This document shows positions 6,522-14,662 of a DNA stretch of 57,854 nt, piece after piece; position 1 is the first letter of the stretch; each line of letters begins with the position of its first letter. Made by a program: the position numbers and the translations under genes. Under the pieces are notes generated by a model. That model saw only the letters and a program-made list of their open reading frames with translations. It had not been told where the DNA came from and ran no database searches. The stretch is taken from the NCBI RefSeq assembly GCF_000718775.1, contig NZ_JOCB01000046.1, positions 1-57,854 on the forward strand. Direction: 5' to 3'. This DNA comes from Streptomyces sp. NRRL S-31 (GTDB lineage: Bacteria; Actinomycetota; Actinomycetes; Streptomycetales; Streptomycetaceae).

Positions 6522-8690
6522 GTGTGTGATGAGCTGGGATTAGAGAGACTCCTCGACGAGGACGGCTTCTTCGCACGACTGCTCGGACGGTCACCGTCGG
6601 GCGCCGGCCGGGAAGCGCTGTACGAGCCCGACCTCCCCGTGGTGCTGCTCACCGGGGGCCCGGGCATGGGCAAGGGGCGGCTGCTGCGCGCGGTTCGGGA
6701 CCGCTTCGCCGCCAAGGTGCCGGTGATCTACCTGGACTGCGGCTCGTCGGTCTACGCGGACCGGGCCGAACCGGAACCGGGCGCCCGCTCGGCCGCGACC
6801 GAGGTCCTGGCCGAGACCGCCCGGCGGCTGTCCACCTGGCAGGGGACGGGCGGCTCCTTCACCTTCCCCCGGCTCTTCGCGGGCCTCGCGGTGATCGCCA
6901 CCCAGGTCGCCGAGGGCACCCCCGACGCGGTCACGGCGGAGGTCCAGCGGTACGAGGAACTGCTCCAGCGGCAGCGCCTGCGGGGCCTCGGTACGGGCGA
7001 CTTCTGGCGCGGCGCGCTCCGCGGGGCCATGCGCAACCTGCTGACGACCCTGTCCGTGCGGACCCTCGACCCGTACGCGGCCTCCGTGAGCACCGCGCTG
7101 GTGGACGCCCTCTTCGACGGACTGGCGCCCCGGGGCCGCACGGAGCTGGCACGGATCTACGGGGCGTACCCCGGCGCCGCCGGCCAGCCCGACCACGGGC
7201 TGCGTGACCTCGCCGCCGACTTCCGGGCCGGCGGCGAGGAGCGCGAACTGGCCGAGAGCTTCCTCTTCCGGGCGCTGCGCGAGGACCTGGAGGCGGCGTA
7301 CGCGGGGACCGTCGGCTGGCTGCGCCGGGTCGGCCGCCCGGCGGTGCTGCTGGACCGCGCCGAGACGCCCCTCGGGGAGCAGCTGCTGCGCGCCGTGCTC
7401 ACCGACCGCCGGGGCGGCCGGCGCGACCGCGTGGTGGTCGTGGGCACGGCCCGCCGGGCGGACGGCGGCGCCTTCCTGTACGGCGGCCTGCCGCCCCGGG
7501 AGCTGCCGCCCCCGGCGGAGTTCCGGCCCGCCGACGGGGTGCCGCCCACGTGGTCCCGGCGTGCCGGCTCCGGGACGGAGCGGGCGCCGCTGGCCGACGG
7601 GGTGCTCCTGCTGCGGATGCCGCTGCTCACCGCCGACCAGGTGCGGCTGGAGACCGAGCGCCGACAGCGGCGCGCCGAGCCGGAAGGGGGCACGAGCCGC
7701 CGCCGCGTCGACGCCGCCGTGGCCCGGCTGAGCGGCGGACGGCCGCACATGGTGATCCGGCTGGCCGCCGCGTCCGCCGGCTTCCGGATGCCGGCGGACG
7801 CCAACGACCGGGACATCCTGGACGCCCCGCTGCGCCTCCCGGACGACGGCGCCGCCGAGCGGCCCGTGGCGGACGTCCTGCTCCGGGAGCTGATCCTGGA
7901 GCAGTTGCCGGTACGGCTGCCGGCCGAACACCACGACCAGTGGCTCGATCTGCTCACCCACCTGTCCGTGGCGCACGACAAGGACTGCGCGGACGTCCTG
8001 CTCCGCCACCACCAGGCGGGCCGGGTCCACCGGCTGACGGCCCATCATGTCGCGGAGCTGCTCGCCGACACCGGCTGGCCCGGCTGCGAACGGCACTTCA
8101 TCGGCGACTTCGGCCTGCGCCAGCTGCTGGTGCACCGGCTGTACGGGCTGTCCGCCGACGGCGCCGCCTGGTACGCCGATCACCACCTGCTGCGCGACCA
8201 CTACACCGCGCGCGCGGCGGACGGGGCGGCGCCCGGCGGCACGGCGTTCCGCTCGGTCACGGCGCACCGGCTCAACCACCACCTGGTCTCCGGCGGCGCC
8301 GACGACGTGGCCCGCCACCTGGCCGGCACGCTGCCCGGCCGTCCCCAGGAGTGGTGCGCGGAACTGCTGGAGATCGCCCAGGCGCCGTATCCGGGCGGTG
8401 CGGACACCCGCCGGGAGCGCGCCCAGGGCCTGGTGGCCGTCGACGGACCGGCGCTGCGCCGCACGGTCGACCAGCTGCTGCACGCGGTCTGGCTGTGCGA
8501 GGAACGGACCAGGCCGACCGGCCGGGAGACGGCCCGCACGCTGGCCAAGCTGCTGGACCTCCTGTCGATCATGGAGTTCGAGGGCGCCGGGCAGCTCGGC
8601 AGGACGGCCACCGACTGGAGCGCACTGGCGGAGCACGACCAGCCGTTGCTGCGCTGCGCCTGCACCGACCAGCTCGCGCGGAGGAGATGA
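6522..8690 (+). CDS. P-loop NTPase, STAND-like, partner of the adjacent binding protein
   Basis: A 722-residue soluble protein. Walker A is clear: TGGPGMGKGRLL (residues 44-55, Lys51), preceded by a hydrophobic strand. A plausible Walker B is PAVLLDRAE near residues 273-281. No transmembrane segment, kinase, nuclease or ABC signature is visible; the remainder is helical, with Arg/Leu-rich stretches like the regulatory half of signal-transduction NTPases. The start is GTG with GGGGGA just upstream; no other start fits because the ATG at 6518 hits a stop at once. Codon 7 is TTA (6540-6542) and codon 9 is AGA, both rare in this genome, so translation may need the bldA tRNA. The binding-protein gene begins 4 bases after the stop, so the two are almost certainly co-translated. 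The exact function is unknown. Confidence 0.75.
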   Translation: MCDELGLERLLDEDGFFARLLGRSPSGAGREALYEPDLPVVLLTGGPGMGKGRLLRAVRDRFAAKVPVIYLDCGSSVYADRAEPEPGARSAATEVLAETARRLSTWQGTGGSFTFPRLFAGLAVIATQVAEGTPDAVTAEVQRYEELLQRQRLRGLGTGDFWRGALRGAMRNLLTTLSVRTLDPYAASVSTALVDALFDGLAPRGRTELARIYGAYPGAAGQPDHGLRDLAADFRAGGEERELAESFLFRALREDLEAAYAGTVGWLRRVGRPAVLLDRAETPLGEQLLRAVLTDRRGGRRDRVVVVGTARRADGGAFLYGGLPPRELPPPAEFRPADGVPPTWSRRAGSGTERAPLADGVLLLRMPLLTADQVRLETERRQRRAEPEGGTSRRRVDAAVARLSGGRPHMVIRLAAASAGFRMPADANDRDILDAPLRLPDDGAAERPVADVLLRELILEQLPVRLPAEHHDQWLDLLTHLSVAHDKDCADVLLRHHQAGRVHRLTAHHVAELLADTGWPGCERHFIGDFGLRQLLVHRLYGLSADGAAWYADHHLLRDHYTARAADGAAPGGTAFRSVTAHRLNHHLVSGGADDVARHLAGTLPGRPQEWCAELLEIAQAPYPGGADTRRERAQGLVAVDGPALRRTVDQLLHAVWLCEERTRPTGRETARTLAKLLDLLSIMEFEGAGQLGRTATDWSALAEHDQPLLRCACTDQLARRR

Positions 8691-8694
8691 CGGG

Positions 8695-10308
8695 ATGCCC
8701 AGGTGGAAGAAGTTCCTCTACGCGCTGCTGGCCACGGCGGTCGTGGTGACGGGGAGCTGGTTCGGCTGGTCCGTCCTGCACCGCCCGGACACCTGCGCCG
8801 AGGGCGTCGAGCGGATCGGCGGCGAGTGCGTCGGCGTCGACGGGACGGGCTACGACTTCGGTACGAAGGGAATCGAGGACGTGGTCCGCGCCATCGCGCG
8901 GGAGAACGAGCGGATCGAGAAGCTGCCCCATGTGACGGTGGCGATGATGATGCCGCTCCAGACGGACCGGCCGGCGCTGCGGGGGCAGATCCGCAGCGAC
9001 CTCACGGGCGCGTACCTGGGACAGCTGAAGGCCAACGAGGGGGAGGGGGAGCCGCCGAAGATACGGCTGGTGCTGGCCAACCCGGGGCGGGACTACGGGC
9101 ACCAGTCGGCGGTCGTGGACACCCTGCTGCGGATGGCCGACTCCTCCGAGGACCGGCTGCGCGCCGTCACCGGTTTCAACCTCAGCCTCGACGCCACGGA
9201 GGAGGCCGTCAGACGCCTGACGGAACACGAGGTGCCGGTGCTGGGCTCCCGGATCACCGGGGACCGGATCGCGAACGTGGACGGGCCGGACGGGATGGCG
9301 AAACCGGCCTTCCCCGGCCTGGCCCGGATCATACCCACCAACTACGAGGTGGCCCAGGCACTGGCCGGCTTCAACGGCGAACGGGGCCGGGAGGACCGCA
9401 GGACGGTGCTGGTCCACGACACCCGCCGGGACAGCTACGACGAGTCGCTGGCGAAGGCCTTCGACCGGATCGAGGAGAGCGGGCCGGCCGGTCCCGCCGC
9501 GATGCCCTTCACCTCCCCGGCGATCGACGAGGTGGGCTCCACCGGCAACCAGTTCACCCAGATCGCCAACAACATCTGCGACACCGAGGCCGACACCGTC
9601 TACTTCGCCGGCCGCGCCCTGCACCTGCGGCTCTTCGCGCTCAAGCTCGCCGAGGTGGGCTGCGGACACCGGCACTACACCATCATCAGCGGCTCCGACG
9701 CCGCCTCGCTGCGGCAGAACATGTCGGAGAAGGACTGGCGGCGGCTGCGCGGCACGGACGGCGAGGCGAAGGTGACGGTGCAGTACGCCGCCCCCGCGCA
9801 CCCGGACGCCTGGAGCACCGAACTGGCCGCCTGGAGGAAGCGGTGGGAACGGACCCACGGCCGCGAGCCCGCCGGGCACGAGGAGCCCCAGTACCTCGCC
9901 GAACCCGACCGGTCCCTGGCGGAACTGAAGAGGCTGATCGCCGACACGGGCCGCACCGGGCTCGCCTCCCCGCCGAACCTGGAGGACTCCCGGACGATGC
10001 TCGTGTACGACGGCATGCTCACCATCGGCACGGCACTGCACCAGGTGCAGAGCGGCGGCGCCGACCAGGTGCCCGGCCTGGAGGACGTCGGCAGGGAGTG
10101 GTCACGGCTCCAGTCCCGGCACCGGGTGCGGGGCACGAGCGGCCTGATCTGCCTGACCAGCGGCGGAAACCCGTACGACAAGCCGGTCGCGGTCGTCGAG
10201 CTGGATCCCGGCCGTGCGGCCGGGGGAAGGGTGAAGTTCGTCGGCCTCGGCTGGCCCACCGGCCGGGCCCAGCCGAAGAACTGCGTCATCCCCAGCCGCA
10301 CTCCCTGA
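8695..10308 (+). CDS. Membrane-anchored periplasmic-binding-protein type I (ABC substrate-binding-like) protein
   Basis: A 537-residue protein. The N-terminus KKFLYALLATAVVVTGSWFGW is a transmembrane anchor with no lipobox, so it is tethered by a helix. The extracytoplasmic part starts with a cysteine pair region (DTCAEGVERIGGECVGV). It then has the fold-type-I binding protein pattern: HVTVAMMMPLQ, then KIRLVLANPGRDYGHQ, then LRAVTGFNLSLDATEEAVRRL, then EVPVLGSRITGD, and ADTVYFAGRALHLRLFALKLAE. It resembles branched-chain amino acid (LivJ-like) binding proteins. No permease or ABC ATPase gene is near, and the only ATPase is the STAND-like NTPase 4 bases upstream. It may be a sensor rather than a transport component. 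A GGAG site sits 9 bases ahead of the ATG. Confidence 0.8.
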   Translation: MPRWKKFLYALLATAVVVTGSWFGWSVLHRPDTCAEGVERIGGECVGVDGTGYDFGTKGIEDVVRAIARENERIEKLPHVTVAMMMPLQTDRPALRGQIRSDLTGAYLGQLKANEGEGEPPKIRLVLANPGRDYGHQSAVVDTLLRMADSSEDRLRAVTGFNLSLDATEEAVRRLTEHEVPVLGSRITGDRIANVDGPDGMAKPAFPGLARIIPTNYEVAQALAGFNGERGREDRRTVLVHDTRRDSYDESLAKAFDRIEESGPAGPAAMPFTSPAIDEVGSTGNQFTQIANNICDTEADTVYFAGRALHLRLFALKLAEVGCGHRHYTIISGSDAASLRQNMSEKDWRRLRGTDGEAKVTVQYAAPAHPDAWSTELAAWRKRWERTHGREPAGHEEPQYLAEPDRSLAELKRLIADTGRTGLASPPNLEDSRTMLVYDGMLTIGTALHQVQSGGADQVPGLEDVGREWSRLQSRHRVRGTSGLICLTSGGNPYDKPVAVVELDPGRAAGGRVKFVGLGWPTGRAQPKNCVIPSRTP

Positions 10309-10496
10309 CCGGCACCCGGCGACGCGGAGGGGCGGGCCGTACCGTCCCGTGCCGACCGGCCGCATGGGTCAGGTCACATATGACCTGGTTCGCACTCCCT
10401 CCCGGGCGCCCCGGCGGCCGGGCTACCGTGGCGTGGCCCCCCGCACCCCTTCGCCCCCGCACCCCCGTACCCCTTCGCCCCTCGGACGGCCCGGCT

Positions 10497-11024
10497 GTGC
10501 TCACTGATCTGTCCCCCCTGATAGCCGCGACGGCACGCTGGCTGACGGTCGCCTACCCGGCCGGCGGCGGCGCGCTGGCCGCCGCGCTGTGCGACGCACA
10601 GGCACGGCAGGCGGTCACCGTCGCCGCCCGGCTGCGCTACCCCACCGAGATCGACGCGGGCCTGGTCACCCTGGCCGGACCCGGAGGCGCGGCCCGCCTC
10701 GACTGGATGACCGGCGCCGAACCGGCCGACGGCCACCCGCCCGAGGAGTGGGCGTGGCGCACCTGGGTGGACGAGGTCGTCGCGAGCTGGGCCGCCGCGC
10801 TGCTCACCGACCCCCGCCTGGCCGTCCTCGCCGTCGCCGCGCTCACCGGCGGCGAGCACCCCGCGGCCCCGCCGGCCGAGTACCGCCGGCTGCTCGACCC
10901 CGACGCGGGCGACCGCCGCGCCGCGGCCCTGCTCCGCCACCCCGACCTGCTGGCCCCCGTGGCCGCACTCCACCGGGACCAGCTCCTGGACCGCCTCGCC
11001 CCCGGACGGTCCCTCGCGGCCTGA
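10497..11024 (+). CDS. Hypothetical protein, Ala/Leu-rich (175 residues)
   Basis: A 175-residue soluble protein of no recognised family, starting LTDLSPLIAATARWL. The middle has DWMTGAEP and PPEEWAWRTWVDEVVASWAAALL, and the end is helical with alternating Leu and Asp. Codon bias is strongly coding from the GTG at 10497; the frame is open further upstream as a Pro/Arg-rich low-complexity stretch that I do not consider coding. It follows the binding-protein gene by 188 bases in the same direction, so a link to that pair is possible but unproven. Confidence 0.6.
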   Translation: MLTDLSPLIAATARWLTVAYPAGGGALAAALCDAQARQAVTVAARLRYPTEIDAGLVTLAGPGGAARLDWMTGAEPADGHPPEEWAWRTWVDEVVASWAAALLTDPRLAVLAVAALTGGEHPAAPPAEYRRLLDPDAGDRRAAALLRHPDLLAPVAALHRDQLLDRLAPGRSLAA

Positions 11025-11156
11025 GCCGGACCGGGAGACGACCACCCGGAGCCGGACCGGCCGCGGTGTCGTACACCGCCCGCGCGGGTACCGCGGAGCG
11101 CACGCGGCGGGCCCCGCCCGGGGAGGAGGGCGCCCGCCCCGGGGAAAGGCCCGGTC

Positions 11157-11525
11157 ATGACCTTCAAGAATCCCGTGGACCGCGGCGGCGCGCGCCGCGG
11201 CCGGTTCGAGCAGTTCGCCGAGTACGCCTCGAACTTCACCAGCTCGCCGGTGTTCTTCCTGTTCTGCCTGCTGCTCGTCGGCTTCTTCGCCGCCGCCCAC
11301 GTCGTCCGCCTGCCCCTGGAGCTGCTGCTGCTCGCGGGCGAGTCCATGACGGCGGTCACCCTGCTGCTCCTGGCCCTGCTGAAGAACGCCGAGATGCGCG
11401 CCGAGCACGCCGTCCAGCGCAAGCTCGACGCCATCGCCGCCGCCCTGCTGGAGGCGCACCGGGAGAACCGCAGCGAAGCCTTCGAGGAGTTGCGCAAAGC
11501 GATCCGGATGGAGGAAGAGACCTGA
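11157..11525 (+). CDS. Low-affinity iron permease-like small membrane protein
   Basis: A 122-residue protein with two hydrophobic segments (SPVFFLFCLLLVGFFAAAHVV and LELLLLAGESMTAVTLLLLALL). A charged helix with QRKLDAIAAALLEAHRENR follows. This layout and the phrase ending in KLDxIAAAL resemble the PF04120 low-affinity iron permease family, normally about 120-150 residues. It lies immediately upstream of the hydrogenase maturation operon (66 bases before hypX), which makes a role in iron supply attractive. That link rests on proximity alone. The ATG at 11157 follows a GGGGAAAGG-rich leader. Confidence 0.65.
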   Translation: MTFKNPVDRGGARRGRFEQFAEYASNFTSSPVFFLFCLLLVGFFAAAHVVRLPLELLLLAGESMTAVTLLLLALLKNAEMRAEHAVQRKLDAIAAALLEAHRENRSEAFEELRKAIRMEEET

Positions 11526-11591
11526 GACGGACCGGTGAAACGCCGTGGCGGTTCTTCACGGCACCCCCGCGGGCGACGACCATGCCGTGGC

Positions 11592-13301
11592 ATGGACATC
11601 CTGCTCGTCGCCAGCGCGTTCAACAGCCTCTCCCAGCGGCTGTACGCCGAACTGTCGGACCTCGGACACCGGGTCGACGTGGTCCTCGCCGCACACGGCC
11701 CCGACCCGGTCCGCTCCGCCGTGGCCGAGCTGCGCCCGGACCTGATCGTCGCGCCGATGCTCAGGACCGCCCTGCCCGAGGACGTGTGGCGGGAGCACAC
11801 CTGTCTGATCGTCCACCCCGGCCCCCCGGGCGACCGCGGTCCGTCCTCGCTGGACTGGGCGGTCTCCGGCCGGGCGGCGCGGTGGGGCGTGACCGTCCTG
11901 GAGGCCGAGGCGGTGATGGACGCGGGCCCGATCTGGGCGGCCGAGCCGTTCCCGGTCCCGCCCGTCGGCAAGAGCGACCTCTACCGCAACGAGACCTCCG
12001 ACGCCGCCGTCACCGCCGTGCTGACGGCCGTACGGCGCTACGCCGAAGGCTCCTGCAAACCGCTGCCGCAGACCGACGACTCGGTCACGGTCGTCCGGCG
12101 CGACCCCTACCGGCAGCAGCGGCGCCGCATCGACTGGGAGCGGGACGACACCGAGACGGTCCTCGGCAAGCTGCGCGCCGCCGACTCCCAGCCCGGCGTC
12201 CTGGACGAGCTCCTCGGCCGCGAGGTGTTCCTGCACGGCGGACACCCCGAGGACCGGCTCCGCGGCCGTCCCGGCGAGCTGCTGGCCCAGCGGGCGGGCG
12301 CCGTCTGCCGGGCCACCCGGGACGGCGCGGTGTGGATCCCCGAACTGCGCCCCCGCAGGAACTCCGGCGACCCCGCGCCCTTCCGCCGCCCGGCCGCCTC
12401 GGTGCTCGCCGCGTACCGGCCCGGCCCGGACCTCCCGGAGGACCCCGCCCCGCTGGAACTCCCGCCCGGCCGGCGCACCTGGACCGACATCCGCTACCGG
12501 CAGCACGGCGCCGTCGGCCACCTCGGCTTCTCCTTCCCGGGCGGCGCGATGGACACCGACCAGTGCCGCCGGCTGCTCGCCGCCTACCGGGAGGCGCTCA
12601 CCCGCCCCACCCGCGTCCTCGTCCTCGGCGGCCCCCGCGACTTCTTCTCCAACGGCATCCACCTGGGCGTCGTCGAGGCGGCCCCCGACCCCGCCCGGGA
12701 GTCCTGGGCCAACCTCAACGCCATGGACGACCTCGTGGAGGCCGTACTGCGCACCACGGACCGGCTGGTGGTGGCCGCGCTCGCCGGCAACGCCGCGGCC
12801 GGCGGCGCCATGCTGGCCCTCGCCGCCGACGAGGTCTGGTGCCGCACCGGCGTCGTCCTCAACCCGCACTACCGGCGCATGGGCCTGTACGGCTCCGAGT
12901 TCTGGACGTACACCCTGCCGCGCCGCGCCGGCCCCGGCGAGGCCCGCCGGCTGACGACCGAGGCGCTGCCGGTCAGCGCCGCGACCGCCGCCCGGCTCGG
13001 CCTGGTGGACCGGCTGGTGCCGGCCGCGCCCGGGCGGTTCCCGGCCGAGGTGGAGCGGCTGGCGGCCGGGCTCGCCGCCGCCGGGGACCTGGACCGGCGG
13101 ATCGCCGCGAAGGAGGCCGCCCGCGCCGCCGACGAGCGGGACCGCCCCCTCGCCGCCCACCGGGAGGACGAACTGGCCCGCATGCACGCCGTCTTCTTCG
13201 ACCCCGCCGCCCCCTACCACGCCCTGCGCTCGGCCTTCGTCCGCAAGACGCCGGGCGGCTCGCCCCGGCCTCTCGCCCCGGCCGCCGGGGACCCGCGGTG
13301 A
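11592..13301 (+). CDS. hypX: HypX/HoxX, CO-ligand synthase for aerobic [NiFe]-hydrogenase maturation
   Basis: A 569-residue two-domain protein. Residues 1 to about 260 form a formyltransferase-like domain with VHPGPPGDRGPSSLDWA (His75 onward). Residues about 275-569 form an enoyl-CoA-hydratase-like domain with GPRDFFSNGIHL and AGNAAAGGAMLALAAD. In studied HypX proteins the first domain moves a formyl group from formyl-tetrahydrofolate to CoA and the second releases CO, supplying the hydrogenase CO ligand under oxic conditions. Both domains are full length with no frameshift. The ATG at 11592 (MDILLVASAF) matches the family's N-terminus but has no good ribosome binding site; a GTG at 11535 would add 19 Arg-rich residues. 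It is the first gene of the + strand hyp operon and overlaps the next by 4 bases. Confidence 0.92.
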   Translation: MDILLVASAFNSLSQRLYAELSDLGHRVDVVLAAHGPDPVRSAVAELRPDLIVAPMLRTALPEDVWREHTCLIVHPGPPGDRGPSSLDWAVSGRAARWGVTVLEAEAVMDAGPIWAAEPFPVPPVGKSDLYRNETSDAAVTAVLTAVRRYAEGSCKPLPQTDDSVTVVRRDPYRQQRRRIDWERDDTETVLGKLRAADSQPGVLDELLGREVFLHGGHPEDRLRGRPGELLAQRAGAVCRATRDGAVWIPELRPRRNSGDPAPFRRPAASVLAAYRPGPDLPEDPAPLELPPGRRTWTDIRYRQHGAVGHLGFSFPGGAMDTDQCRRLLAAYREALTRPTRVLVLGGPRDFFSNGIHLGVVEAAPDPARESWANLNAMDDLVEAVLRTTDRLVVAALAGNAAAGGAMLALAADEVWCRTGVVLNPHYRRMGLYGSEFWTYTLPRRAGPGEARRLTTEALPVSAATAARLGLVDRLVPAAPGRFPAEVERLAAGLAAAGDLDRRIAAKEAARAADERDRPLAAHREDELARMHAVFFDPAAPYHALRSAFVRKTPGGSPRPLAPAAGDPR

Positions 13302-13876
13302 CGCCGCGCCTGCTGGTGGCCGGCGTCGGCAACATCTTCCTCGCCGACGACGCCTTCGGCCCCGAGGTGATCCGCGCCCTTGAGCACCGCCCCCTGCCCC
13401 CGGAGGTCCGGGTGCGCGACTACGGCATCCGCGGCCTGGACCTCGCCTACGACCTGCTCTCCGGCCCCGCCACCGCCGTCCTGGTCGACGCGGCCCCGCG
13501 CGGGCACCGCCCCGGCACCCTCACCCTGATCGAGGCCGAACCCCCCGACGGCACCGTCCCGCCCGAGGCCCACGGCATGGACCCGGCCAAGGTGCTGGCC
13601 CTGGCCACGCACCTGGGCGACGAACCGCTGCCCAGGGTGCTCGTCCTCGCCTGCGAACCCGGTGTCCTGCCCGGTGACGACGACCTGCTGCCCGGACTGA
13701 GCGCCCCGGTGCGGGACGCCGTCGGCCGGGCCGTGGACGCGCTCCACACCATCGTCCCCGCCCTCCTCGCCGACCCCGCCGGGCCCCTGCCCCCGTTGGG
13801 CCGCCCGGTGGAATCCCGGACCCCGCGACCGGCTGCGCTGCCCGCCGTCGCACCCGGCGGAGCCGAAGATCGGTGA
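13298..13876 (+). CDS. hupD: Hydrogenase maturation endopeptidase (HupD/HyaD family)
   Basis: A 192-residue member of the nickel-sensing endopeptidase family that trims the C-terminal peptide of the large subunit after Ni insertion. The fold signature LLVAGVGNIFLADDAFGPEV is at the start. Candidate metal ligands are an acidic residue in LADDAFG, the Asp of AVLVDAAPRG (about residue 64) and the His of EAHGMDP (about residue 90), which corresponds to the Glu/Asp/His triad of HybD. The C-terminal 25 residues are Pro-rich and probably disordered. The GTG start overlaps the hypX stop (GTGA), so translation is coupled. Its substrate is presumably the large subunit at 21495-23288, which keeps a cleavable tail. 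Confidence 0.88.
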   Translation: MTPRLLVAGVGNIFLADDAFGPEVIRALEHRPLPPEVRVRDYGIRGLDLAYDLLSGPATAVLVDAAPRGHRPGTLTLIEAEPPDGTVPPEAHGMDPAKVLALATHLGDEPLPRVLVLACEPGVLPGDDDLLPGLSAPVRDAVGRAVDALHTIVPALLADPAGPLPPLGRPVESRTPRPAALPAVAPGGAEDR

Positions 13877-13936
13877 GTCCCCGGACCGCACCGGATGCGG
13901 CCCGGACCCCGTCACCGCATCCGAGGAGCAGCGCCC

Positions 13937-14662
13937 ATGTGCCGGTCCGACGTCAGACAGGCCGTCCTGGCGAAGAACGACGACCTCGCCGCGCACCTGC
14001 GCGACGACCTCGCCCGGCAGGGCGTGACCGTGGTCAACCTGCTGTCCAGCCCGGGCAGCGGCAAGACCGAACTGCTCGGCCGCGTGCTGGCCCGCGCGGT
14101 GGAGCGGCGGGTCCCGGTGGCCGCGCTCACCGCGGACCTGGCCACCGAGAACGACGCCACCCGGCTGGCCCGCTCCGGCGCCCCGGTCCGGCAGCTGCTC
14201 ACCGACGGGCTGTGCCACCTGGAGGCCCGCCAGGTCCGCGCCGAACTGGCCGACTGGCTGCCGCCGGACACCTCCGTGCTCTTCGTGGAGAACGTCGGCA
14301 ACCTGGTCTGCCCGGCCGCCTACGACCTCGGCGAGACGCTGCGGATCGTGCTGATGGCGGTCACCGAGGGCGAGGACAAGCCGCTCAAGTACCCGACCGC
14401 GTTCGGCTCCGCCCATCTCGTCGTCATCACCAAGACCGACCTCGCCGGCCCGGCCGGCTTCGACGAGAGCCTCTTCCACGAGAACGTGCACCGGGTCAAC
14501 CCGGGCGTGGAGATCGTACGGTCCTGCGCCCGCACCGGGGCCGGCGTCGACACCGTGCTGGAGCGCGCCCTCGCCGCCCGCGACGGCGCACCGCCGCACC
14601 GGCCGCCCCTCGCCCCGCACCCCCACGGCCACCACCACACCCCCGCCGCACCCGTCGCATGA
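13937..14662 (+). CDS. hypB: HypB, GTPase for nickel insertion into hydrogenase
   Basis: A 241-residue SIMIBI-class GTPase. The P-loop LLSSPGSGKTELL spans residues 36-48 (Lys43), and the G4 element VVITKTDLAG is present. A Cys/His nickel-site region lies around GLCHLEARQV. The N-terminal high-affinity nickel motif seen in some HypB proteins (a cysteine cluster after Met) is absent. Instead the C-terminus ends in a short His-rich tail, HPHGHHH, that could store nickel. The ATG at 13937 has AGGAG 8 bases upstream; a longer frame from 13895 lacks a site. It works with HypA, which is encoded at the far end of the opposing operon. Confidence 0.92.
   Translation: MCRSDVRQAVLAKNDDLAAHLRDDLARQGVTVVNLLSSPGSGKTELLGRVLARAVERRVPVAALTADLATENDATRLARSGAPVRQLLTDGLCHLEARQVRAELADWLPPDTSVLFVENVGNLVCPAAYDLGETLRIVLMAVTEGEDKPLKYPTAFGSAHLVVITKTDLAGPAGFDESLFHENVHRVNPGVEIVRSCARTGAGVDTVLERALAARDGAPPHRPPLAPHPHGHHHTPAAPVA

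Noticed and set aside
8703..10350. Overlapping plus-strand frame through the binding-protein gene
   Set aside because: Arg/Gly-rich out-of-frame reading; the real product is clear in the frame starting at 8695.
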